Below, in pieces: positions 24,481 to 35,685 of a stretch of 64,000 nt of DNA. Numbering within the stretch: the first letter of the stretch is position 1; each line of letters begins with the position of its first letter. A program made the position numbers and the translations under genes. The notes beneath the pieces are model-generated. The model was not told the DNA's origin. It saw only the letters and a program-made list of their open reading frames with translations, and did no database searches. This DNA is from Thunnus maccoyii (lineage: Eukaryota > Chordata > Actinopteri > Scombriformes > Scombridae), in NCBI RefSeq assembly GCF_910596095.1, contig NC_056551.1, positions 1,116,001 to 1,180,000 of the forward strand. The letters run 5' to 3'.

Positions 24481-25884
24481 GCAGGACCTAGTGGTGCATA
24501 ATCCCACATTTCCAAACAAAATAAGTTTTAAATAACTGGAAATCAATTGCCACACAGTGTTGTGGTGTTCTAGAGGGGTATCTGGGGTCACTTGAGACAC
24601 TTTCCTGTTGTGTAAGTAGTATGAAGGAATTGTGCTTCATTGTTTTAAAGCATTCAATGCAGTCAAAAAAGAGACATCTACTGGATAACTTTTGGAACTG
24701 TATTTGTATGGACCTGGAAATGTGCATTATATATGAAACAAACCTATTGGATTGTTGTTAAAGGGTGGTCTCGTCACTATAACTTCACTTTTTGCCTGCT
24801 TTGCCCACAACACCACGCTCAGTCCAGCCAGTTCAGTCTGCATGCTGGTATTCCTATGCACACTTAATTTTGAAAATGCATTAAATCCAGTTGAAGTCTG
24901 TATATAGAGTGCAACTGGGACACTACTAGAATGGTCTGAAGGGTCAAATGATTTTGAAGGTGACACTCATCATGTTTTAGATGTAATGTATTAGTCTGAA
25001 AAATCATAGTATCGCATTTATTGATTCTCGCTTGTGTTATTACAAAAAAATGTGCCTGCCATAACTGTGTGCTTTATGTACGCCCTTGTTAATTAATAAC
25101 CCATTTTGACTCCTCAGTAATTGCAGTGGGATGCTAACAGTAACCGGGGGTTTGATTAGAAGGAAATTAATTTATTTTCCGCTGCTTCAGGCAGATGGAC
25201 ACTGCCAGAAACAGAAGTTACTCTTAAAGTAGACTAGACACTGTTCTGTTAATGAGGTTTGGGTGAAAAGAGCGTTCTTCTGTGTACTTAGTGTCCCTGT
25301 TAATGTGCCTTTTTACACAAATAAAAGAAATCACTTTTTCATGCTGGTTTGTATCTACGTTGAACAAGCTGTGTTAAATGTTTTGTATTTTCCTGCAGTA
25401 AACAGTATCACACACATACAGCCCTCCCATTGGTGTGTCAAGTAACAATGATAGTAGTAATTCTTTTTTCTCCAGAACATAATATCTCAACAAGCACTGG
25501 CCAGATAGCCACAGATATGCTCATTGTCATTGTCCTCAGATGAGAATGGATAATGGATTTTCAGATTTTCATACATTGTACAGATGATCCTAATGGCATC
25601 TTCACCTCCATGCAACATGTTTTTTTATAGTTCAGTATTGTGGATTTTGTTTGAACAAAGACACTGCAAAGTTATTTATTCATAGTTGATGTCTGGATGT
25701 ACTGAGTGTATTCTCCAAGTACTTTATATGTTGTCAGTAATGTAGCTACAATTGAGGACACATAGTATATAATTTGCCAACTTTTTGGGAAAAAAAAAAA
25801 AAAATTTAAGTGTGAATAAAGCTTTAAAACAGAATGCAGAATTTCTTGTTTGGAAAAACAAGAAAACGTTTTTACCATTTTCTG

Positions 25885-25970
25885 ACATAAGCCAAAGTAA
25901 TAATCAGTTAATAAAGAAAATGATTGCCAAATTAATCAATAATAAATGTAATTGTCAGTTGCAGTCCCAC
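25885..25970. mobile_element. hAT-type MITE terminal fragment
   Basis: Ends with TTAATCAATAATAAATGTAATTGTCAGTTGCAGTCCC, which is the same terminus as the MITE at 29895-30192. Confidence 0.5.
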
Positions 25971-26007
25971 GTGTTTTAGAATATAGGGTTAAGAGGTAGG
26001 TACTAAA

Positions 26008-26630
26008 TAGGGGTGTGCCCGAATACAAATACATTATTCGGCAAAGCACAAATAGTGTGTTTTATACAAATATTTGTTTGTTTTTGGGAAGAAAAAAAAA
26101 CCATGTCAAATACCAGTTTGCAGGTCACTTACATCGTTATCTGAGTCTCTCTCCTCTGCTCCGCTGTGACGTCTATCAGGGGTAAGTCCCAAGGAACTCT
26201 CCATATCCTGTTGTTCTCCTTCTCCTTTCCACAAAGTTAGGTTGTAAAAAATAGGCAATAAATACAAAGTACAAAGCAAGAATCACCTTTGAAGTTCTTC
26301 TACATGTTACATGGTGTGCTGTCTCTGTGTTATGGGTGCATAAATAGTCAGACGTCTGCCTGCAATGAGTCGATGAGTTAAGTTTTAGCTCAGTAGTCAG
26401 TGCAGTCGTCTATGATCTGGGAGACTCCAGTTTGGTAGGTAAGGTAGTTTATTCATGAACACTTAATGTAACACTTTAATTTTCTAAAATTGAAAGCATA
26501 ATAAATACAAAAACAGGATTTTTAAGCCTCTTTCCATTTTTAATCGAATACAAATACAAATACAAATAATTTTGCTGCCTCAACAAATACAGATACAAAT
26601 ATACATACTGGGCTCTCTGCACATCCCTAG
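26008..26630. mobile_element. Non-autonomous DNA element with 'taggggtgtgcccgaata' end
   Basis: The left end TAGGGGTGTGCCCGAATACA and right end GGGCTCTCTGCACATCCCTA form imperfect inverted termini. Both subterminal regions carry repeated AATACAAATA blocks (26027-26090 and 26546-26602), typical of a fish hAT-like MITE. It has no ORF and no clear 8-bp duplication. Confidence 0.6.
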
Positions 26631-27649
26631 TGAAAAGAATAGGACCAATGATTGAAGCATGAGGAACTCCTCTGTTCAGCTATGACACACTGAAACCTTT
26701 TGCCAGTGATATTTGAAGCAGCCACAGGTTGTGTTATACATTTAATTTAAAATATTACATTTAAAATATGCATTATACAGACACATATGTAGTGAATCAT
26801 TCTTCAAGGGCATTACCTTCATCTCACTGCTAAGTTTATGTCTACAAGGGTCAGTGCTTTCAGTGTCCAAAAATAAACTGGACAGAATAATATCTAAAGG
26901 ATGTACAGACATGTACTGTATGCTTGTGAGGTGAAATAAAATCACTTCATCCAGGTCTAAAAGTTCCAGCTCCCATGAAACCTCTTAAAATTCTACATGA
27001 GTATGGTTCAGCTTCAGCACAAGTTTGGGAGTTGATGAATAAAATTCTCATCTGCTGAGCTTTCAATTAAAGCAGAGGAAGGATATACAGTATTTTCACA
27101 TCAATAATTCATGTAGCCTGAAGGAAGAAAGCCTCTCTTACCACAGGAGTTCATCTGCTCTCTCTCTATCTCTGTCTGAGGAATCTGATTCAGTCCTGCC
27201 ACTGAGAACAAGGCATGATGAAATGTGATGTGTGTAGGAAAAACCACCTGCTAAACTTTATAGCTTGATTCTAGCACATCATCTTTTGGAAGGCAGTGTG
27301 TGCCATTATATTCCCTTAAGGTACTTGTACTACCTGGTAATATGAAAGTAGGGTTTAAAATACCGCCTGGAGAAATAAATGTGACCAGCATGGCATGGAA
27401 TTATTTGGCTATGTGGCCTGTAAAACTGCAGCTTGGGTCAAGGAGCCCCAATAGAGCCAGAGGTTCACCACTGTGTTGTAGATATCAACAACTACAGGCC
27501 ATTTTCCCTACAACAGCCACAACTAGCAACTAAAGCATTATTAACATTTTTATGGTTATGTTTAGTCAACAAAGTCAATGCTGACTGGAGTATAAAACAC
27601 ATCCCACACAACCCTAATCCCATAACCATAACCCTAGCTCTGCTGCATA

Positions 27650-28046
27650 AAGAACTATCTTCAGTGACAAGAAAAACAGAAGAAGGAAGTGGAAGGAGTC
27701 CTGCAACAGATGGTCTCTGATTTCAACATCATCAAGTCAGTCTGGGATTAAATGAAGAGACAGAAGGAGCTGAGGCGTCGAAATCCAGAGAATTGTGGCA
27801 ACTTCTCCAAGATGCAGAAACAACTGACCTGCCAAGTACCTGAAACGCTGTGTGCAGGTGAACTGAGGAGAACTGCTGCCGTTCCAAAGGCAAAGCTGCT
27901 CATAACAAATAATGATTTCATTTAGGTTTCTGCTGTTTACTCAACTTTGTATCAAGTTAATTAATAAATAAAAACTATTCATGGCATTATTGTTGAAAGT
28001 ATCCTCACTTTACTTTTAGTACCTAAAACTTTTGCACATTACTGTA
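27650..28046 (+). mobile_element. Tc1/mariner-like transposon 3' relic
   Basis: Around 27715-27850 the frames encode a decayed transposase C-terminus (DFNIIKSVWD followed later by ELWQLLQDAE and LKRCVQV). The segment then has the Tc1-type 3' non-coding end and a right terminal repeat CTAAAACTTTTGCACATTACTGTA at 28023-28046. No left terminus was found, so it is 5'-truncated and dead. Confidence 0.65.
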
Positions 28047-28150
28047 TGATACAGCTGGTGCTGACAGTGCTGCATGTTTCTAGTGGATACCAGTTTACTG
28101 CTAATGCTGTTGGGAGTTCTTATTGTGTTATACTCTATGTCAACCTTTGT

Positions 28151-28171
28151 AAAAAAAAAAAAAAAAAAAAA
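28151..28171. repeat. Poly(A) homopolymer
   Basis: About 21 A in a row, about 100 bases beyond the Tc1-like end; no coding context. Confidence 0.8.
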
Positions 28172-29439
28172 GCTTGAAGTAGTTTGATAATATTCAGCAA
28201 AGACATCAGTGTTATAGAATGTTCTGTGTTACTGAACATTTTCCAGCTTTTTCTCTCTGGACTCAGAAATAGACTCTCTTTAAATTCTTCCTGTATCTAC
28301 ACCATAATCTGGGGATTAATTGCTTCTGCTGTCTCTAACTTTGATTAGCTTCCAGAAAAATCCCATGACATTTGCTGCAGTGTTGTATATCTGTTCGGGG
28401 GCCTCACTGAAAGCTGAGAGCTAACTTTGATTGCTGGGTACTGCCTTCGGCATCTTTCTCTCATTTTAGGCAAGATACCTTCCTATCAATACAATAACCA
28501 GTCCCTGAAGTCCCAAAATATATTTTTTAAAATTGTGTGCGCACAAATTAAAATGATCTTGTTCGTACAAGATAAATCAAAGATATGGGTTTTGTGCGCA
28601 TAAATTATCGTCTACACACACATACCCTACTGTCTAATATCTTAACCACTCGAGTTAATAACTTGTAAACACAAGAAATGGATTTTGCTTCTGACTCAAG
28701 TGATGTCACTTCAGTCATTTTCTCAAAATTGACATTCAGAGCCTGAGAAGACCTTCTACAGCTGTCTTCACATACTGAGGTGTACTAATCAGGCATAGAA
28801 CAGCATATTTTACACATGATTTTCATGTGTAAAATAGGTGGAGTGCCCCTTTAAAGTAAAAGCTGACAGCTCTTGAGTAAACACTCCTGTGAATGCAAAC
28901 TAAGGGCAGCAGTGAGGGTGGTGGAAATCACATCTCCATTACAAACACATACACCGGAGCTGTGAGGGTGTCATGTATTACAAAATCAATATGAAGGTCT
29001 TTACTGAGACTGTATAACTTGTCTATGTGCTGCAGGCTGTTTCTGTGCACAGGATGAACAGCTTTCTAATACAATCTGGAGAATGCTCTTTGCCTTACAC
29101 ATGCAACTGTGAAATCTGAAGTGAAAGCGTTGTGCAGTCATTCTGAATGTTATTTATGACAATGATCAAAATGTCAGATATTTGATGACATAGTTGGTGG
29201 AATATAACAACTAATACAAATATATCAATCAATTTGCATACAGGCAGTTTCAACCCACGTCTTCTATTAGATAATCAAGTCCTATAAAGTGTCTGCTGTA
29301 TCCCAAGGGCATCATTTTATAATGTTAGTTGTGGTGAAACTACTATTCCCTGGTTACACATTCAGCAGTTACAGAGCAACATTATCATTCATTTGGAGTT
29401 GTATTTCTGTTCATCTGGTGAATGTAAGTCCAGTATTCA

Positions 29440-29800
29440 CTCTTCTTTTAGCTCTGTTTTGATCTCCACCAACTCCTGAGGGAAATATCTGGCTTTTGAG
29501 CTGCTAAATGCTTCACTGTGTTCACCAGCTAGTCTCTAACTGTGTGTGTCTACTGTTTGGTGCTGGACAGGTAGTGTACAGTGGCTTTATCAGAGCTTTT
29601 CATTGGAAGCAGCTGCCTGCTGCTGCTGGAAACAAGGTTTCCAGTTGAACCAACAGAGTAAAGTTGCAGTCATATAATCAAAACAATGAGCTGAAAGGTG
29701 CTAAAGTGCTCTGTAGAGCTGAGGGGGAACTGCAGAATTGGTGGTAATTCTCTGTGGGTTCATCACTTTGACCGACCCCTCTCACATTAAACATAGCCAT
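29440..29800 (+). repeat. Dispersed repeat, copy 2 of 4
   Basis: Shares TCTTTTAGCTCTG, GAAATATCTGGCTTTTGAGCTGCTAAATGCTTCACTGTGTTCACCAG (in part), GGTAGTGTACAGTGGC and CTCTGTGGGTTCATCACTTTGA with copies at 22485 and 33235. Confidence 0.7.
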
Positions 29801-29894
29801 CTGGCCGACAGGTGTTTTCACTTACAGTGATTGCCTCATTAAACATGGACTGGGCGGGTGCATACGGTGCCTGATTGACATCTGTGTCACTTTA

Positions 29895-30192
29895 AGAGCT
29901 GTAATGATGAATTGATTAGTTGTCTAAATGACCAACTATTTTGATTACGATTCATCATTTTGAGTCATTTTTTAAGAAAACATTTCCAAATTCTCTGATT
30001 CCAGCCTCTCAAATGTGAATATTTTCTGGTTTCTTTAGTCCTCTGTGACAGGATAAAACAAGACATTTGTGGGCTCTGGGAAAGTGTAATTGACATTTTT
30101 CACCATTTTCTGACATTTTATGACAAACAATCAATTGATCAAAAAAGTAATAGACAGATTAATCGTTAATGATGTTAGTTGCAGCCCTAATC
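29895..30192. mobile_element. hAT-type MITE, nearly full length
   Basis: Left end AGAGCTGTAATGATGAATTGATTAG; right end TTAATCGTTAATGATGTTAGTTGCAGCCCTAA. The interior CCTCTCAAATGTGAATATTTTCTGG and CATTTTATGACAAACAATC are the hallmarks of this common teleost family. Confidence 0.7.
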
Positions 30193-30615
30193 ACTTTCCT
30201 GTTGTTTGTTGAACTTAGATGGACAACTTTTTCATTCTAAAATGAATGAATCCATATCACCTGTATGGATGTGCAGGGCCTTTCAGTCTGGGGCAGTTTA
30301 GGCTACAGTATTGCTACACTGTAACTGAAACTCTTATCTTTTCCATATATTTTTATTTACTCCTATTTATTTTATTGTATTTGTCTACATCAATTCTTTT
30401 TAAATTACTTTTCTTTCCTTTTTTTATTGTGTATTTAAATATTGTTCTTATGCATCTCTTCTCATTCTCCTCTCATCTCTTTTGCACGTTTGGAGCTCTC
30501 TGCCACTCTTTCTGTCTTCTTCTTAACTCAGAATTTTATGCTGTGTGTTTGCTTCAGTGTTTGCAGGAAAAATACTTCTTGTGCACAATATCTATGATGG
30601 GGGGGCAGAGCTGCT

Positions 30616-30831
30616 ATGATGTGGACTGGGCTGATCCGCCCCTTCCTCCCAGTGGAGCTAGGACGCACCTCAGCTCTGGGAGGCTGCAGAGCACTCAGCC
30701 TGGGATGGCAAGCTGTCGGGACTCTGCACACACGGAACACCTTCTTCTATCGAACCCTCTCAGTCCTCTTAGCGGTTGTTCATGTTTTTGTCGCATATGC
30801 TGCCAATAGTGAAGCGGAGAGGTGCAGGTAG
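30616..30831 (+). CDS. Candidate small ORF, 71 aa, unrecognised
   Basis: An open frame of 71 codons in a locally GC-richer block between prrc1 and ctxn3. The N-terminal 50 residues are rich in Arg, Gly, Leu and free of acidic residues except one Glu, like a mitochondrial presequence. They are followed by one hydrophobic stretch (TLSVLLAVVHVFVAYAA). The frame ends CAGGTAGAATG, so CAG/GTAGAA could also be a splice donor and the block part of a longer transcript, for example a 5' exon of ctxn3. I do not recognise the protein. It may be chance. Confidence 0.25.
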   Translation: MMWTGLIRPFLPVELGRTSALGGCRALSLGWQAVGTLHTRNTFFYRTLSVLLAVVHVFVAYAANSEAERCR

Positions 30832-31335
30832 AATGGGCCAGACCCTCTGGTCCTCTCTGTAATACTGGAAATGGATCCCACATCCCCGCAAACAGACAAA
30901 GGTACTCCTAAACGTACTGTTTCCTTAGGAGGATGCGGATGCATGTGTGCAGGTTTCGGGGTGTTTGTATGTGTGTGTGTGTGTGAGCAGCCAGAGGTCT
31001 CTGCGACAGCCTCGAGTCTACTAAATGTGGTCAGTGCAGATATCGGCTTTGCACTTGTTGAGTGATGTGGATGTGTGACCCCCTTTTACAATGCAGAAGC
31101 TCCGATTAGCCAAAGCTCAGCTGTCATGTTTCATTTTCATCAAGTGTGAATGAAACAGTTGCACATGAATGTGAGAGATAAGGTTGCAGCGTCCTTGTCA
31201 GATTGATCCCTGCTGCAAACTTTGATTCTCTCCCGTTTCTCCTTCAGCTCGGGGCTCTGCCATGATGCTGCGTTTTCTGTGCTGCGCTGAATCACTATTA
31301 TACATTCATAATACACTGAAACAGCTTTTTTTAGA

Positions 31336-31360
31336 GGGGGGGGGGGGGGGGGGGGGGGGG
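31336..31360. repeat. G25 homopolymer
   Basis: Twenty-five consecutive G on the + strand. This could fold as a G-quadruplex and is prone to length error in sequencing. Confidence 0.85.
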
Positions 31361-31369
31361 TATCGAGGG

Positions 31370-33220
31370 TCATAAGCCATCTGACACAGAATGTAAATGT
31401 GATATGTCAGCTACCAGAACATCTTGTCACACTTTCTGTTCTTGCTGCATACTCTGTGTCATTACAGTCATTCATTTCATATGAAATGTTCCTGTAGTAT
31501 TGGTAGAAGTTGGGGTAGGTTGTCATACAATGCAGGGCAAATTGTCACGTTTACTTTGTGAAGTATCCAATGAGTTCAACAAGTCTACAAAACAAAATGA
31601 CATAATAGGTCTTTTGTCATAAGCATGACTGTAGTGATCTAATATGGGCCCAAATGGCAAAAATGAACATGGAGCACCCATTCTTCCAGTACTCCAAATA
31701 ACAGATCAAGTGTCCATTACGTGATGATGATGATATGGAGTCCCAATAAAAAAAAAAATCATTTTTCAGGACTTCAGGGCCCTGCATGATGATATGACAT
31801 GGGAAACAACTATTTGAACCAATTAAGATATAAAGTTACGATTCTGCAACTGCATGGCCTTTTTCTAACTTCAAAACAACTCAGAAAAATCATTTTTGTC
31901 GACATTTAATGAGAAAAGTGACATTTCTAGGAGAGCATTCATGTTTTTCTAAACTGAGAGACAAAGTACGGCCCCTTTTAAAGCTCTGTTCCACTAGCGT
32001 CAGGCAAAAATTGGACCTCATTGTCATATTTTATCCTGAACCTTTCTTAGTTTTTTTTTTCTGAGGTTTGTTTGTACAAGTCTTCCAAGTCAGATACACA
32101 CAGATGAAAGGCTGTGCATTAATAAGATTTTACCATTAGCATAATCAGCAGATTTAGCAGTGTCAGTAGAGAAAATATTACTACAGCTGTCAATGCTGCA
32201 ACATCACAGAGCCACACTGTGATAGAAAAATATGACATCAGAGTACACTGCATAGATGAGGTTACACTGTCTGGTGTTATAACAGAGGATGTTCCTCTTC
32301 TGAACTGTAAGGTGTCAGAATGCTCATGCCTTTAAAATAAAAAAACTAAAAAATTTGTCAAACCCCTCTGTAAATTGTCAGCCATAGTGCACATCACACT
32401 GAACTAAACATAATATTCATTTAACAATTGTACAAGTCTTATTTTTTAATTTTTATTTGATTTATGAACCATATTTCAACTCTAAATTCATTCAGATGAA
32501 GGCATAATAATTCTTAAATCGAAACTGTGGAGACAGGCAGACTATCTGCTCATGCTTCATATAACAGGTCTGGACTTTTAGAGAAAACTCAACAATGTAC
32601 CACCTATAGGCAAATGTGTTTATTCAAGTGGTTCTTGGATGAGGCCCAATCTATTTTCTCGTAGAGAGTTTCTTCATGTTTGCCCAAGTTAATCACTGTT
32701 ATCACCTTGTCAGCTGTTTCAAGGCAACATCCTGGTAATTAAATTGGATATATTTCTGCACCCTGCAGTTAAAAAGTAACACCTGAATGCACCAATAAGT
32801 TCCTGTGAATCTGGGGTTTTATCTGGGGAGGAGGAGGTTCAGCTTGGCCTTCAGGTTCTCTGAAGGACACACCTTTGTGGGCCGTGTCCTTAGAGGGATA
32901 TAGCCTCTGCATTAGGATGAAGCTAAAGAGAGACTAGAGAGAGGAAGAGTCAGAGACGGGAGGAGGGAGATATACATATTATCATACCTATCAACATATA
33001 GTATCATTATCATGGTGGGGAGGAGGCTGAACCTTATGTTTCACTGTTCCATTGTTTAAAGCTGTATAAAAAGATTTTTTCGCCACTTGGGATACAAGCA
33101 GAAACAAGCTTTGAACTCAGCATTATTACCATATAAAGTGGATATGCTGAACTTGTAAGCAAACAGTTGTCTATCCAGCAGATATGGAGCAACTTAAGCA
33201 TTTATTTGGTGTCGTGTTTG
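31370..33220. other. Intergenic stretch without a recognised gene
   Basis: AT-rich sequence with many stops in all frames; I see no exon, RNA gene or well-defined transposon. Confidence 0.5.
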
Positions 33221-33234
33221 TGTCCACCTGATTA

Positions 33235-33600
33235 ATGTAACTCCAATATTGACTCTCCTTTTAGCTCTGGTGAGTCCTGAGAAAAATATCTGGCTCTTTA
33301 GCTGTTAAATGCTCCACTATGTTCACCAGCTAGTCTCCAACTTTGTGTGTCTGCTGTTCGGTGCTCAGCAGGTAGTGTACAGTGGGTTTTTAGAGCTTTT
33401 TCACTGAAAAAGCTGACTGCTACTGCTGGAAACCAGGTTGATGAAGATGCCAAGACTGAACCAAAACAGTTAAGCTGTGTGCTGTGAAACCAAAACAATG
33501 AGCCAAAGGAAGCTAAAATGCTCTGTAGAGCTGATAGTCAAGTTGAGTGAGGAACTGCAGAATCAGGTGATAAGTCTCTGTGGGTTTTTCACTGCGAGCA
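33235..33600 (+). repeat. Dispersed repeat, copy 3 of 4 (left arm of an inverted pair)
   Basis: Runs from ACTCTCCTTTTAGCTCTGGTG to CTCTGTGGGTTTTTCACT. The same sequence, reversed, follows at about 33830-34045 with a spacer of roughly 230 bases. Confidence 0.75.
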
Positions 33601-33829
33601 ACTCTTTTTATTAGATTCAGACCTCAGTCGGACTCAAAGACAAGCGCTGCAAATGATTCATGTAAAAGTTTACTTGGACATCTTTAGGAATCTCACGTTG
33701 CTTGCCCCTATATTGTTTTGCCAGAGGCCTTGTTTCCCAAATCCCCACAATGGAGGGGGTGGGTGCAAGGTTAGTATGACCCATAGTGATGAAAAGATGA
33801 AAAGACTATGTCGGGGTGATTTACTTTAC

Positions 33830-34045
33830 TGGTTTACAGCAGCGGCAGGCAGCTGTTTTCAGTGGAAAAAGCTTTGATAAACTCACTGTACACTACTTGC
33901 TCAGTACCAAGTAGTAGACAGACACAGTTAGAGACTAGCTGGTGAACATAGTGGAGCATTTAGCAACTAAAGACACAGATACTTTTCTCAGGAGTTTTCA
34001 GGAGACCCAACCAGAGCTAAAAGGAGAGTGAATATTGGACATATA
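33830..34045 (-). repeat. Dispersed repeat, copy 4 of 4 (right arm of an inverted pair)
   Basis: Read on the minus strand it contains CACTCTCCTTTTAGCTCTGG, AAATGCTCCACTATGTTCACC, AGTGTACAGTGAG and GAAAACAGCTGCCTGC, aligning to the first 200 bases of the copy at 33235. It is truncated at the far end. Confidence 0.75.
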
Positions 34046-35340
34046 CATTCATTCGAACAGCTTACTTATTGTTACCTAAAACCTTTTTGAGATTTAAATT
34101 ATATATAATATATAATATAATATGAAAATGTTTCTTAGTCTGAAAATGTTTTCAGAACACATTTTGTGTCAGAAGGAAAATGTGTGTTGAAGTATGTTTT
34201 GTCCTGAGGGGAAAAGTTCATAGTTGGTTATTGGGCTTGCAGAGGACAAGCACAAGTTTGAAGCAGGAAGAGGACAGGAAGAGGTAATGCCAGGAAGAAA
34301 GTGTAGAAGGTAAATGAACAACACACACTCATTTCTGCTCTGAGCTCTTTGTCACATAAATAAGTGAGCATTTTCATTCATACGTTTTTCATGCATTTAT
34401 TTCCTGACCTAAAATGCACTTTGTTCATCATTTTGTTATTTTTGTGCCATGAACAGTGTGGATGACTAAAAGGTGGGAAAGTAGAACGAGGTGGAAGTTT
34501 CATGAAATTACAGTAGATGTAGTCTTTGACTTGCTTTGACCAGACAAATGACATTAGCAATTGAAGAAGAATGACTAAGTGAATAAACAATCACTCGTTA
34601 TCTAAATAGTAGACACAAGTAGATCAACATAAAGATTACAATTTTTTTTAGCGACAAAGGAAAGCAGTCTATACTGAGCTATAGATGAATGGGTGTTTCT
34701 TATCCTTATCTGTCATCCACCGCTGCTTTTCTACTGTGCGGAAGAAGCTTTCACCTTCAGTTGATTAAATCTCAAGGTGTCATTTCACACAACGATCCAT
34801 TGTATCTTACCTTAATTAAATCATGTGCAGCCAACACAAACACAAACCTTGTGTGCCTCTGAGCACAGGAGGATTAACCTGCTAAGGTGCCCTGAGGAAA
34901 AGATGAGCTGTTAACCCCCATCCCTCCTCCTCTCTGTACAGTATTCCAGTGATGGAAGGTTTTCTGTGTGGCAGTTAAAAGTAAAAACTGTATTTAGGAT
35001 TAGGCACCAAGTATGTACAGTATCACCTGAAATAATGAAGGTCTCAAAAGTGGAATTTGACGCAAAAGCAGGACATCATCATGTCAGTTGCTGTTGTGTT
35101 TTAGTAGTGACAATGCTTACAGACTTATGTTTACCATGTTCACCATCTTAGTTTACAGCTGTGGCTAAGTGGAATGTCATTAGTTTTTTCAGTATTTGGT
35201 CAGAAACCAAAGAAAAGTCATCCTGAGGGAGACATGAATGTGTGTACCAAACTTCTTGACAATCCATCCAATATTTGTTGAGATGTATCAAAACAGATAT
35301 CAAAACTACAAATGTGGAGTAAAAGGCATCAAAGGTATAT

Positions 35341-35640
35341 TTGAATGCAATGATATTTTCTCATTTCAAGTACTGCATTTTATGCTGGTCTCTTCATAAA
35401 CAAGCTTTGAAAGTCTTGGAAAAGACAACCGCAACAGTATTAGCATTGTTATATATTAAATATAACATGTTGAACTTTGAGAATATACTTTTGTATTCAG
35501 ATATCCAACTTCACCTCCATTACTGAAAAGCTTTGTACAACTTTGCTCCCTAAAAGACGCTTTGCCTTTTCATTTAAGGCTATTAAGGAATGGAACAAGC
35601 TCCCTGATACTTTACATGAAGTAGGTGTTAGTTAGGAGTT
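35341..35640 (+). mobile_element. Non-LTR retrotransposon reverse-transcriptase C-terminal fragment
   Basis: The translation from 35341 shows FSHFKYCILCW, QALKVLEK and KYNMLNFENILLYSD, and in a shifted frame FKAIKEWNKLPD. These are the conserved end blocks of a fish LINE reverse-transcriptase ORF. It is frameshifted and partial, and directly abuts the Rex3-like relic. Confidence 0.6.
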
Positions 35641-35685
35641 AGTTGGAGAGAGTTGGAGGGTTGGAAAAATGGAAATTAGCCATCC

